From: a virus | Direction: 5' to 3' (one strand) | IMG/VR virus record: IMGVR_UViG_3300010885_011343 | Coordinates: 29,879 to 93,878 of that record | Length of the DNA stretch: 64,000 nucleotides | Notes under the pieces: generated by a model | Database searches by the model: none | The model's input: the letters and a program-made list of their open reading frames with translations, nothing else | Told to the model about the DNA's origin: nothing | Made by a program: the position numbers and the translations under genes | Part shown: piece after piece, positions 27,860 through 36,364 of the stretch | Layout of the letters: every line of letters starts with the position of its first letter | Position numbering within the stretch: position 1 is the stretch's first letter

Positions 27860-28169
27860 AAGAAAACCTCTTGCTGAGATAATTTATAGAGTATACTATA
27901 ATACAGATACCGGCGACTGTACGGAAAAGTCAATTAACCTGCTGTTGGGCAAAGACTTTATTTGTGTAGAAAAAGAAATATACGAATCAATTGAGTTTTG
28001 TAGTTATTTTAAAGTTGTTGATGGCAAGTTACGTAGGAAATCTAAGGAAAGTGCCAAACTCAATTTGAAATTAACAGACAGCGGGCAGTTTACTACAATA
28101 AAAAACAATATGCTATTTGTCGTAAATAATGACTATAAAGGATTAGTGGAGAATTGGGAGTATCAATGA
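27843..28169 (+). CDS. Small hypothetical protein in the radical-SAM operon
   Basis: 108 residues, basic N-terminus (MRPSLKRKPLAEIIYRVYYN), a mixed alpha/beta pattern and no recognised motif. It overlaps the previous gene by 17 bases and the next by 4 (ATGA), so it is translated as part of the operon. Its small size and place between modifying enzymes leave open a carrier or adaptor role, which the sequence does not show. Confidence 0.6.
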   Translation: MRPSLKRKPLAEIIYRVYYNTDTGDCTEKSINLLLGKDFICVEKEIYESIEFCSYFKVVDGKLRRKSKESAKLNLKLTDSGQFTTIKNNMLFVVNNDYKGLVENWEYQ

Positions 28170-29059
28170 ACATTGCAGATTTAGATTGCATATACTTAAC
28201 CTACGACGAACCTCAAAAAGAAGAATTCTGGGTTAAAATTAAAGATATAGCGCCTTGGGCAAAACGTGTAGACGGAGTCAAGGGCAGTGACGCCGCACAC
28301 AAAGCGGCCGCCGCAGCCAGTAGTACAGACCGTTTTATCTTAATTGACGGAGATAACATACCTAACGGCGAGTTCTTCGGTGAACAGTTAAATCTTAACG
28401 ATGGTAATAAAGATTGCGTGTTCCGATGGAGAGCACGTAACGAAATAAATGGGTTAGTATATGGTAACGGTGGTATCAGTTGTTGGACTCGCGACTATAT
28501 AAACAATATGCGTACTCACGAAAACACCGACGGAAGAAACGAAACTGTAGTAGAATTTTGTTTTGACCCTAAGTACCTGCCAATGCATAACTGTTATTCA
28601 ACTACATATCCTAACGGAACACCATTCCAGGCCTGGCGAGCAGGATTTAGAGAAGGTGTTAAAATGGCACTGGACAGAGGCCGTCGAACCTCTATGACAG
28701 AATTTTTAAATATGCGAAGATATCAAAATATTGAATATCTATCAATTTGGCACAATGTTGGCGCAGACGTTGAAAACGGATGGTGGGCTATGTACGGCGC
28801 CAGGCTAGGAACATACTTGACACTGCTCGACGAAAATTGGAATTACACAGAAGTACAAGATTTCAATGCATTGAGATACATTTTTAAAAAAGTAGATTCA
28901 ATTCCAGACACAACAAGGCAAAAGCATTATGCCAGGATATCCAATGATCTTAGAGAAAAACTTCAATTGCCAATTATGGAAATGGATGCAGAACAAAGTG
29001 CATTTTTTAAAAAGTTTTACACAAGGCTTCACCAAAATAAAGGTATAATGGACAGATGA
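28166..29059 (+). CDS. GT2-like glycosyltransferase-family protein, DxD-containing copy
   Basis: 297 residues. The order RVDGVKGSDAAHKAAAAASS followed by FILIDGDN (Asp61-Gly-Asp63) is the layout of GT2 enzymes: a loop, an Ala-rich helix, then a DxD strand. FQAWRAGFREGVKMAL is shared with the paralogue at 31061, and the two flank the two radical-SAM genes. ATG 28166 has a GGGAG site 5 nt upstream; an in-frame TTG at 28154 is rejected. Confidence 0.55.
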   Translation: MNIADLDCIYLTYDEPQKEEFWVKIKDIAPWAKRVDGVKGSDAAHKAAAAASSTDRFILIDGDNIPNGEFFGEQLNLNDGNKDCVFRWRARNEINGLVYGNGGISCWTRDYINNMRTHENTDGRNETVVEFCFDPKYLPMHNCYSTTYPNGTPFQAWRAGFREGVKMALDRGRRTSMTEFLNMRRYQNIEYLSIWHNVGADVENGWWAMYGARLGTYLTLLDENWNYTEVQDFNALRYIFKKVDSIPDTTRQKHYARISNDLREKLQLPIMEMDAEQSAFFKKFYTRLHQNKGIMDR

Positions 29060-30012
29060 AAAAAATAGAATATATGAAATTAGTACACAACGAACAGTCT
29101 TACAATGACTGGTTTGTGGTCAATTGGTGTTTAGGTAATACCTGCAATTTTAGTTGCTCTTACTGCCCCGACAACTTACACGACGGTAGTAAAAAATGGC
29201 CAGAGTTGGAAACCATTAAACAGTTTATACTTAAAGTAAAAAATCAACACTCCGGTAAAAAGTTATATTTTGATTTCACTGGTGGAGAAGTTACTTTATA
29301 CAAACACTTCATTGAGCTTTGTGAGTTTTGCAAAGAACAAGACGTACGAGTTGGTATGATTAGTAATGGTAGTCGTACACTACGTTGGTGGGAAGAAAAT
29401 GCACACCTATTTGATCACGTGTGTTTGAGTTTCCACCCCGAGGAAGCTAAGCCGGATCATTATTTGGCAGTGGCTAAAATATTAGAAAATAAGTTTAGGT
29501 TACACCTGAACATTATGATGAGCCCGGACAAGTTTGACGAATGCTATCAGGTTGCTCTTAAAGCAACAGAGTTGCAAAATACTAGCATTGCATTACAACC
29601 GTTAATACACGACTTTGGTGATACACTGTATGACTACACAGACGAGCAAAAGAAGGTCTTTGAAGATCAGTGGAAACTCATTGGCAGCAAAACTGTTTGG
29701 ACTAAGTCATTGGAAAACTATCGTGGCGCAATGACAATGGTCACCGAAACAGGATCTAAAACTAGTTTGCCTCCGCACGAATTTATTTCTAAAGGGATTA
29801 ACAATTGGTTTGGTTGGAAATGCTATTCTGGTGTAGAACAACTTATTGTAGATATGGATGGTAGTATACATCGTGGCTGGTGTAAAGTAGGACGCCCAAT
29901 TGGCAACATATGGGATGAAAAAATTCATTTCCCAAAAGATCCTATTACCTGCAATAAAGTAATGTGTCATTGTAACTTTGACATTATGTCTACTAAGGAA
30001 AAAGTTCAATGA
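29056..30012 (+). CDS. Radical SAM protein with C-terminal SPASM-like domain
   Basis: 318 residues. The radical-SAM cluster motif is Cys30-xxx-Cys34-xx-Cys37 (CNFSCSYC), followed by FDFTGGEVTLY (the GGE motif) and VGMISNGSR. A C-terminal five-Cys module is at Cys256, 276, 299, 304 and 306, spaced X19, X22, X4, X1, a SPASM-like auxiliary iron-sulphur site. Such enzymes often modify peptides, but some act on sugars. Genes overlap by ATGA on both sides. The substrate is unknown; neighbours suggest a glycan or a virion protein. Confidence 0.85.
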   Translation: MKKIEYMKLVHNEQSYNDWFVVNWCLGNTCNFSCSYCPDNLHDGSKKWPELETIKQFILKVKNQHSGKKLYFDFTGGEVTLYKHFIELCEFCKEQDVRVGMISNGSRTLRWWEENAHLFDHVCLSFHPEEAKPDHYLAVAKILENKFRLHLNIMMSPDKFDECYQVALKATELQNTSIALQPLIHDFGDTLYDYTDEQKKVFEDQWKLIGSKTVWTKSLENYRGAMTMVTETGSKTSLPPHEFISKGINNWFGWKCYSGVEQLIVDMDGSIHRGWCKVGRPIGNIWDEKIHFPKDPITCNKVMCHCNFDIMSTKEKVQ

Positions 30013-31055
30013 AGCAATTGGCTGTTGGGACTGACAACGGATACGTTAATGCCAGCATAGAGGATTTAATTAGTTCCAAGTTAAATCAATTTCAAGGATG
30101 GCACTGTCAAGCTGGCGTACAAAATTTGTATATAGACTTTGATGGCAAAGTTTGGATATCTAATTGTGCCAGTACGCCCGGGACAAATCGTGTACACTTC
30201 CAAGGAACAAGACGTTGGGGAAATCTTGGCACTATAGAAGAAAAGTACACATTCCCTACCAATGGGGTGATCTGTCCAATGGCCAGCTGTGGTTGCGGTT
30301 CAGACATTGTAATCACAAAATGGTCCTCGGGCACAGAACCTGCGCACTCCAATGTTCGATTTGTGCCCTTTAAAGATGTCACAGAGATAACATCAGTCAG
30401 AACCAATTATCATATGCCCAAACAAGTATTGTGGGATATAAGTCGCCGGTGTAATTATGATTGTAGTTATTGCTGGCCTGAGGTACATAATACCACAGAT
30501 GAACATAAATCTTTGGCAGTACTAAGATCGGCGGCAGATCACATCATTGACAATTGGGCCGGCGGTGAGGAAGTTCGTTGGTACTTTGGTGGCGGCGAAC
30601 CTACTTTAAATCCAGACTTTGAACCATTTGTTGAGCATCTAGCTAACAGGAATCAATGGATTATGCTAGTATCCAATGCAAGCCAAGGACCTAGCTACTG
30701 GGCAAAAAATGCTAACCACTACAACACATTAATTTTTAGTGCTCATTTTGAATTTATGAAACCTGCGCTGTTTGCTAAAAATTATAAACAAGTTGGCGAA
30801 GTAATACTCAATGGCGCAACTAGATTAAACGATTTTATAGTAAAGCTAATGACCAAACCTGGAGAAATTAAACAGAGCATAGACTTTGTGAATGAACTAA
30901 AAGAGTCAGTTGGATACGACTTGTTAACAACGGGCAATAAAAATAAATTTGGATTTGATATGGTCCCACTGCGATCAATCAATGACGGCAGTAAGTTACA
31001 TCCAGACTACACTGACAGCGAGTTGCAGGAAATTCTTGAGTTTAATAAGCAGTAA
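30009..31055 (+). CDS. Radical SAM protein with N-terminal SPASM-like module (reversed domain order)
   Basis: 348 residues. The canonical cluster motif is Cys148-xxx-Cys152-xx-Cys155 (CNYDCSYC), followed by WYFGGGEPTL and WIMLVSNAS. The five-Cys module lies before it: Cys33, 53, 89, 94, 96, spaced X19, X35, X4, X1. Its surrounding sequence (VQNLYIDFDGKVW) matches the C-terminal module of the previous protein (VEQLIVDMDGSIH). No such module follows the radical-SAM domain. The domain order is therefore swapped relative to its neighbour. Confidence 0.85.
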   Translation: MKQLAVGTDNGYVNASIEDLISSKLNQFQGWHCQAGVQNLYIDFDGKVWISNCASTPGTNRVHFQGTRRWGNLGTIEEKYTFPTNGVICPMASCGCGSDIVITKWSSGTEPAHSNVRFVPFKDVTEITSVRTNYHMPKQVLWDISRRCNYDCSYCWPEVHNTTDEHKSLAVLRSAADHIIDNWAGGEEVRWYFGGGEPTLNPDFEPFVEHLANRNQWIMLVSNASQGPSYWAKNANHYNTLIFSAHFEFMKPALFAKNYKQVGEVILNGATRLNDFIVKLMTKPGEIKQSIDFVNELKESVGYDLLTTGNKNKFGFDMVPLRSINDGSKLHPDYTDSELQEILEFNKQ

Positions 31056-31060
31056 TTAAA

Positions 31061-32110
31061 ATGAGATATAGGATTTTTTATATTGATTGGTTAAACAATT
31101 CTGGTACTAAATCTTGGATAGACTTAACTCGTAGGTTTCCTAGTGTAACCCGTATAAGTCCCAAAGACACAATAGCAGAGACCTTAAGGTATTGTGCCGA
31201 GAATTCAGACACTGCTTATTTTTGGGTTGCTTCCAGTCTAGTAGACTACAAAAACTTTCATTTCAAGGATTACGGAGAATATGGCTTTGAACCGTATTTG
31301 CAAGTATTCAATTCTAGCACGTGGTTTGGTAGTAAAGAATACTTTAGACATTTGGACGGAGATTTAAAGTATGTTGAAGCATTTCCAAATTTACACTTTG
31401 TTAAAGACTCTACTTTAAAAGCCTCTGATGGATTGCTGGACATTGTCTACATAAGCAATGGCGAGCCGCTGGCAGAAAACCACTACCAGCACTTGCAAGA
31501 AACAGTAAAAACAGGCAATATGATACGTAGAATTGACGGAATCAATGGCCGCACGGCAGCATATCAAGCAGCCGCTCGTGCTAGTACTACCGCCTGGTTT
31601 TTTGCGGTATTTGCAAAAATAGAAGTAGATCCGAACTTTGATTGGACCTGGCAACCAAAACAGGAACCTTGGCACACTATTTTTTATGCTAAGAACCCAG
31701 TCAATGGATTGACCTATGGGCATATGGCTGTGGTGGCCTATAACAAATATCAAACTTTGGTCACAGACAAAACTGGATTAGATTTTGTAATGACTAAACC
31801 ACACGAAATAGTTCCAACAATCAGCGGCACTGCACACTACAATCAGGACCCGTGGACCACGTGGCGTACAGCATTTAGAGAAGCAATTAAACTGAAACAA
31901 AGCAATAGCGACGAGTCTCGCACTAGATTAAAGGCGTGGACTGATAAAGGAACGGGTAAATTTGCTACCTGGAGTAACAGGGGTGCTCGTGATGGTGCAA
32001 AGTACTACGACGAAGTCAACGGGGAACAAAGCCAACTGCTTCTTAGCTATGACTGGGCGTGGTTGAACGATCGGTACCAGTCTTTATACAGTCAATTACC
32101 GCCTCAGTGA
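31061..32110 (+). CDS. GT2-like paralogue without the DxD motif
   Basis: 349 residues. The region from about residue 155 (RIDGINGRTAAYQAAARAST, then NPVNGLTYGH and TWRTAFREAIKL) aligns with the 28166 gene product. The DGD of that copy is replaced by a FAVFAKIEV stretch, so it is probably not an active metal-dependent transferase of the same kind. The N-terminal 130 residues (DTAYFWVASSLVDY) are an additional domain. The last 68 bases overlap the convergent DegT-type gene. Confidence 0.5.
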   Translation: MRYRIFYIDWLNNSGTKSWIDLTRRFPSVTRISPKDTIAETLRYCAENSDTAYFWVASSLVDYKNFHFKDYGEYGFEPYLQVFNSSTWFGSKEYFRHLDGDLKYVEAFPNLHFVKDSTLKASDGLLDIVYISNGEPLAENHYQHLQETVKTGNMIRRIDGINGRTAAYQAAARASTTAWFFAVFAKIEVDPNFDWTWQPKQEPWHTIFYAKNPVNGLTYGHMAVVAYNKYQTLVTDKTGLDFVMTKPHEIVPTISGTAHYNQDPWTTWRTAFREAIKLKQSNSDESRTRLKAWTDKGTGKFATWSNRGARDGAKYYDEVNGEQSQLLLSYDWAWLNDRYQSLYSQLPPQ

Positions 32111-33251
32111 TATATTCAACTTCGTTGTCGGTTAATTCTGGATATATCGGTAAACTTAATTCTGTTCTACAAAAAGATTCCCCATATGGGTATGCGCCCA
32201 ATTGGCTTAAGAATTGTGTGTGCGGGTTGCAGGGCAGTTCGTTGAGCGGTGTTGAATAATGTATTTTGGTATCAATGCCGCGGTGTTCTAAGTTGCTTTT
32301 AACTTGGTTTCTAACTGGCAAAAATACTTGGTCACGGTGGGTTCTATTAAAAGCAAAAGAATCATCGATCCAAATTGGAAATTTATGCCAGGCGTGTTCT
32401 ATATCATTGCTGGTCTCCGTCACTCGTACGTGGGGCCGTAGGCGTTCACAGTAATATTCGGCAATTTGTTGTCGACGTTGTTGCCAAGTGTCAAAGTACT
32501 TTAATTTAACAAGCATCTGAGCGCAGTCTGACTCACTCATTTTACTATTAGTTCCGGTACTGATATGACCGTCGTCTTTACCATTGTCTCTTAAGTTGCG
32601 TACAGATTCTGCAATTTTCCAGTCGTCTGTAAGCAACATACCACCAGATCCATAGTTGGGTAAATTTTTAGTAGGATCAAAACTAAGAACACTAACATCG
32701 CCTAGCTTACCAGATGGGGTATCTTTGTAATAAGCGCCAAAACTTTGTGCGGCATCTTCGATGACAAATAGTTCATCATTGTTAAAGAACTCGTTGATAA
32801 GGCGCATACGATCAAAGTCAACTATGTTACCAAATAAGTTAACATACATCAACCCGCCAATTTTGTGTGTCCTAGGATGAAACGTTAATGTTTCTAAATC
32901 TATTAGACCGTGTTTGTCAACGTCACAGTAAACAGGATCATTGTTGGCCATAAGCACACTATTAGTAGTGGCAGCAAAACTAACAGTAGGAATAATAATC
33001 CTATCCTCTTTTAAGTCTGCGGCTATCTGTGCAAAGATTAATGCTTGGGTGCAACTATTAACAGCAAATGCATAGTCCCTGTGGCACCTTGCGGCCATTA
33101 GTGTTTCAAATAGTTTAGTCTTTTCGCCATCGAGTACTTGGCCGCTGGCGTAAACCTCATCGGCAGAATTGAGAAGTTCTTCTCGTAAATTTTCGTACTG
33201 TCTTTTCAGACCAAAGAACGGAACTTTCACTTTGCAATTTTTTGTTGCCAA
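32043..33251 (-). CDS. DegT/DnrJ/EryC1/StrS-type sugar aminotransferase
   Basis: 402 residues, PLP-dependent fold type I. Asp166 in VIEDAAQSFGA would bind the pyridine nitrogen and Lys195 in SFDPTKNLPNYGSGG would form the Schiff base. The C-terminal YPYGESFCRTELSLPIYPEL is typical of the family, which transaminates keto-sugars on nucleotides to make amino-sugars. It overlaps the upstream SDR gene by 25 bases, so the two are coupled. The C-terminal 15-20 residues overlap antiparallel with the + strand gene. Confidence 0.9.
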   Translation of the reverse strand: MATKNCKVKVPFFGLKRQYENLREELLNSADEVYASGQVLDGEKTKLFETLMAARCHRDYAFAVNSCTQALIFAQIAADLKEDRIIIPTVSFAATTNSVLMANNDPVYCDVDKHGLIDLETLTFHPRTHKIGGLMYVNLFGNIVDFDRMRLINEFFNNDELFVIEDAAQSFGAYYKDTPSGKLGDVSVLSFDPTKNLPNYGSGGMLLTDDWKIAESVRNLRDNGKDDGHISTGTNSKMSESDCAQMLVKLKYFDTWQQRRQQIAEYYCERLRPHVRVTETSNDIEHAWHKFPIWIDDSFAFNRTHRDQVFLPVRNQVKSNLEHRGIDTKIHYSTPLNELPCNPHTQFLSQLGAYPYGESFCRTELSLPIYPELTDNEVEYITEAVIDCIKTGTDRSTTPSHS

Positions 33252-34204
33252 TACGGGCTAGTGCTCAGCCAATCGTAGTAGTGTTGAAACCCTTCTTCTA
33301 CATCTACTTTGGGTGAGAATCCAAAGTCATTGCGAGCGGCATCGATGTTTAAAGCGCCACGGCTAGGAAAGTCTGCATCTTTATCTCGCACATTGATATT
33401 GCCCTGGCCTACAACTTTAACAGCAAGCTCGGCAGCTTCAAGTAGTGTTCTGCTATGCGACTTGGTGATGTTATAAGTCTTATTTTCTGTGTTATCACTG
33501 AGTGCGGCTGCTACAATACCATCGGCAGCATCATCAACATAGGTAAAGTCCAGTGTTTCATTGGCACCATTTACGTTTAACGTGCCGCCTCGCATTGCGG
33601 TAAGCATAAACTTAGCAATAACTCTATCCTCTACATCCAACGGTCCATACACAGCACTGGGACGAATAATAGTGTAAGCAAGATTATCTCGGCGTGCATA
33701 GTCTTTAACCAGCCATTCACCAGCTAGCTTCATAATGCCATATTGACCTTGTGGGTTGCACACTGCATCTTCTGTAACATCGTCAGTGAAGTCTCCGTAG
33801 ACCATTGAGCTACTGATGTAGATAAACTTTCTTGTTTCGTATTTCTTTGACGATTCTAACAGGTTAATCAACCCTTCGCTCATAACACGACTACCCCAGG
33901 CTGGATTAGCATTGACAACTTTTTGTCTAGGGAAGCTGGCCATATGAATAACAATTTCAGGCTCGTGCAGTGCAAACGCCCAGTCTACGTTAGCAGCCAG
34001 TGATATATCAATAGGATATACCCACGGGTTGGACATATCAATTTTCTTTGTACGCTCTACCATAAGGTAGTTGAGTTCTTCCTGATCAACAATACCATAG
34101 TTAGTGCGTATATCTAGGATAGATACTTCGTGTCCTAGTTGTTGTAGGCGTGATACAACATTATGCCCTATTAGGCCCATTCCGCCAGTTACTAAAATTT
34201 TCAT
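33227..34204 (-). CDS. NAD-dependent sugar epimerase/dehydratase (extended SDR)
   Basis: 325 residues. The Rossmann motif GGMGLIG is at residues 7-13. FIYISSSMVYGD and QYGIMKLAGE supply the Ser/Tyr-x-x-x-Lys catalytic group, and IIRPSAVYGP is the usual sugar-binding strand. It acts on a nucleotide sugar, probably in the same pathway as the overlapping aminotransferase. The start overlaps the thyA stop by ATGA. Which sugar it handles cannot be told. Confidence 0.85.
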   Translation of the reverse strand: MKILVTGGMGLIGHNVVSRLQQLGHEVSILDIRTNYGIVDQEELNYLMVERTKKIDMSNPWVYPIDISLAANVDWAFALHEPEIVIHMASFPRQKVVNANPAWGSRVMSEGLINLLESSKKYETRKFIYISSSMVYGDFTDDVTEDAVCNPQGQYGIMKLAGEWLVKDYARRDNLAYTIIRPSAVYGPLDVEDRVIAKFMLTAMRGGTLNVNGANETLDFTYVDDAADGIVAAALSDNTENKTYNITKSHSRTLLEAAELAVKVVGQGNINVRDKDADFPSRGALNIDAARNDFGFSPKVDVEEGFQHYYDWLSTSPYWQQKIAK

Positions 34205-35127
34205 ACAGCCATCTCTGCTTTAATTGCATCGTGCGACACATAGTTTTCTAATTTAATATCATCCATTGTGAACTTGGTGATATCTCTAATCTCGGGATTC
34301 AGCCACAGCGTTGGTAACGCATATGGTGTACGTGCTAACTGCTCTTTAACTTGTTCTACGTGATTTGAGTAGATGTGTGCATCGCCTAGCACGTGAACAA
34401 ACTCTCCAACGTCTAAATCGCACACTTGAGCAATCATTGATGTCAGCAATGAATAGCTGGCAACATTGAACGGTACACCCAGGAACATATCACAACTGCG
34501 TTGATACATTTGGCAACTTAATCTATTACGACCATTGGGTACTTTTTGCACATAAAACTGAGCAAGAACGTGACAAGGTGGCAAAGCCATATCTTGTAGT
34601 TCAATGGCATTCCAGGCAGACAATATATGCCTACGTCCGTGCGGATCTCGTTTGATGCCTTCAACAAGATTCTTTAGCTGATCAATTTCTACTTTTTGTA
34701 TGCCGCCTTGGACACTGTAGTAATTGCCAAACTCATCTTTAATGCTACCTGATTTAACTTCCTTAATGCCGCGCCAGTTGCGCCACTGTACACCGTAAAT
34801 GCGACCCAGGTCACCTTTAAATTTTGACTTAGGTACCCAGTAAGGCGCTGTGGCATTGTCGGACCAGATGGTTGTCTTTTCAGACTGTCTGCTACCATAT
34901 AAAATCTCTCGCAGACGATTTTCGTCCCCCGACCCTTCAATAAACCACAGCAATTCTGATACAACACTACGCCAGGCCAGCTTCTTTGTAGTAACTGCCG
35001 GGAATCCTTCTTGCAGGTTGTATCTTTGTTGCATTCCAAAATAACTAATGGTACCAACACCAGTCCTATCGTCTGTTGTGGTACCATTCTGTAATACGTA
35101 ATTTAGTGCTTCTAAGTATTGATTCAT
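34201..35127 (-). CDS. thyA: Thymidylate synthase
   Basis: 308 residues, methylates dUMP with methylene-tetrahydrofolate. Visible motifs are DRTGVGT, the catalytic Cys in LPPCHVLAQFYV near residue 185, the phosphate-binding QRSCDMFLGVPFNVASY, and HVLGDAHIYSNH. All key residues look intact. An insertion near residues 100-150 (FKGDLGRIYGVQWRNW) is the family's normal active-site loop. It supplies dTMP for phage DNA and is translated with the downstream SDR gene through an ATGA overlap. Confidence 0.97.
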   Translation of the reverse strand: MNQYLEALNYVLQNGTTTDDRTGVGTISYFGMQQRYNLQEGFPAVTTKKLAWRSVVSELLWFIEGSGDENRLREILYGSRQSEKTTIWSDNATAPYWVPKSKFKGDLGRIYGVQWRNWRGIKEVKSGSIKDEFGNYYSVQGGIQKVEIDQLKNLVEGIKRDPHGRRHILSAWNAIELQDMALPPCHVLAQFYVQKVPNGRNRLSCQMYQRSCDMFLGVPFNVASYSLLTSMIAQVCDLDVGEFVHVLGDAHIYSNHVEQVKEQLARTPYALPTLWLNPEIRDITKFTMDDIKLENYVSHDAIKAEMAV

Positions 35128-35136
35128 TTAATGCTA

Positions 35137-35152
35137 ACCTATAATTATAGGT
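35137..35152. promoter_or_regulatory. 16-bp perfect palindrome before thyA
   Basis: ACCTATAATTATAGGT is a perfect palindrome lying 10 bases before the thyA ATG and overlapping the stop of the upstream gene. It contains TATAAT on the - strand, but no convincing -35 box lies 17 bases upstream. It could be an operator or a symmetrical promoter core. Confidence 0.45.
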
Positions 35153-35486
35153 CCTTAAGAAAGTTATCAGTAATTGGTTGAACCAGTTTGGCAACATCAT
35201 CGATGTTGACATAAAAGTCAACATCATTGATGATGTGGTCCAGTGCAGTTAGTTTTTGTTCTAACATTTGCTCTATGTCATCCGGGCTATAGCCCTCGGC
35301 TAATAGTTCTTTTATGCTAATGTCAACTGCGGTGCCATCGAAAAGATTAACAGTAATAGATTCTAGCACCGTTACCGGAACTTCGCGTTTTTCAACGTCT
35401 TTTAAAATCTTTTCCCACTTTTCTCTAGCAGTGACATTAAGCCGCTTTAACTTTGACCGCTTTTTTCTTTGTGGTTTTTCCGACAT
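35145..35486 (-). CDS. Hypothetical protein with basic N-terminus
   Basis: 113 residues. The first 17 residues are strongly basic (KPQRKKRSKLKRL); the rest is acidic and helical (GYSPDDIEQMLEQKLTALDH). Its first 50 bases overlap the end of the upstream gene in another frame, and both frames encode Lys-rich sequence there. No other start codon is available between the overlap and the conserved-looking body, and no Shine-Dalgarno precedes the ATG. Function unknown. Confidence 0.65.
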   Translation of the reverse strand: MSEKPQRKKRSKLKRLNVTAREKWEKILKDVEKREVPVTVLESITVNLFDGTAVDISIKELLAEGYSPDDIEQMLEQKLTALDHIINDVDFYVNIDDVAKLVQPITDNFLKDL

Positions 35487-36117
35487 TTGTTGTAGTTGTA
35501 GTTGGATCTAGGCTTGCGGCCTCAGACATAAGACGCTCTGCCTCTGCTAACATTGTAGCGGCATTCTTCTTCATCATTTCTGCTTGGGCAACACGACTAC
35601 GTGCAATATCGGAATCGCTTAACACACCATTGGCTGATGCTTGTGGCATAGCGGCTGGCTGAGTTCTGCTACTTGGAGGAACACCCACTTCTTGTTGTTC
35701 AACTTTGCGCTTCTTACCAGTTAAACCTTTGTTAGCATCTAACTCGGCAAGTCGCTTAATGGCTTCGTCACCTTTTTTCATTTCATTTAAGATGCTGTTC
35801 AATTCGTCCAAGCGCACAGTGGCAGACGGAGTAGGAGTCATAATAATTTGATTATTAGCCACCTTCTTGATTAAACCGTTCTTGTGCAATGCTTCCAGGC
35901 AGTTAATACCGTCGGGCATCATATTTCTAAACAATGCATCTGCAAAACTATCGGCCTGTTGTCCAACTGGGCTTTCTAGCACTGTCATAACTGAATCGTG
36001 ATAGATTCTAGGCAGCAAATCACTGTAGACTAATAGTGTCATATGATCTTCGCCCGGTACTTCTCTATATAATACGACTACTTTCTTTTCGCCGTGTCTA
36101 CCAATATGTTTTAACAT
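35437..36117 (-). CDS. Conserved phage hypothetical protein, coiled-coil C-terminus
   Basis: 226 residues. The N-terminal 95 residues form a compact domain (KKVVVLYREVPGEDHMTLLV, SDLLPRIYHDSVMTVLES). A helical, charged segment, a Pro/Ser/Gln-rich linker and a coiled-coil follow, with a basic Lys-rich tail. I recall similar proteins of unknown role in T4-like marine phages. The start lies 2 bases after the upstream stop. Confidence 0.7.
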   Translation of the reverse strand: MLKHIGRHGEKKVVVLYREVPGEDHMTLLVYSDLLPRIYHDSVMTVLESPVGQQADSFADALFRNMMPDGINCLEALHKNGLIKKVANNQIIMTPTPSATVRLDELNSILNEMKKGDEAIKRLAELDANKGLTGKKRKVEQQEVGVPPSSRTQPAAMPQASANGVLSDSDIARSRVAQAEMMKKNAATMLAEAERLMSEAASLDPTTTTTNVGKTTKKKAVKVKAA

Positions 36118-36119
36118 AA

Positions 36120-36359
36120 TTACTCCTTGGGGGGTTCGGTTGGTGTTTCTTCTTCGCCGGGCATTTTAACTGCACCAGTTGAAACTAAAAATGCGTACAG
36201 GCGATCATACAGGCCGCCCACTGAACTCATTTCGTCTGCTCTAAATGCACCACGTGTGGCGCAGGTTCTTACTACTTGGAGCACATTGACTAAGTCAGCA
36301 ATATTTAAATTTGGGTTTTTTTGCTCTTCGGTTGAAGAGGTTGTGTTATCATCACTCAT
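36120..36359 (-). CDS. Small conserved phage protein (ATRGAFRADEMS type)
   Basis: 79 residues with acidic low-complexity ends and a helical core, LVNVLQVVRTCATRGAFRAD followed by EMSSVGGLYDRLYAF. This core recurs in small proteins of T4-like marine phages; function unknown. Its ribosome binding site GGAG is inside a 13-bp hairpin directly upstream, suggesting translational control. Confidence 0.7.
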   Translation of the reverse strand: MSDDNTTSSTEEQKNPNLNIADLVNVLQVVRTCATRGAFRADEMSSVGGLYDRLYAFLVSTGAVKMPGEEETPTEPPKE

Positions 36360-36364
36360 TGAAA

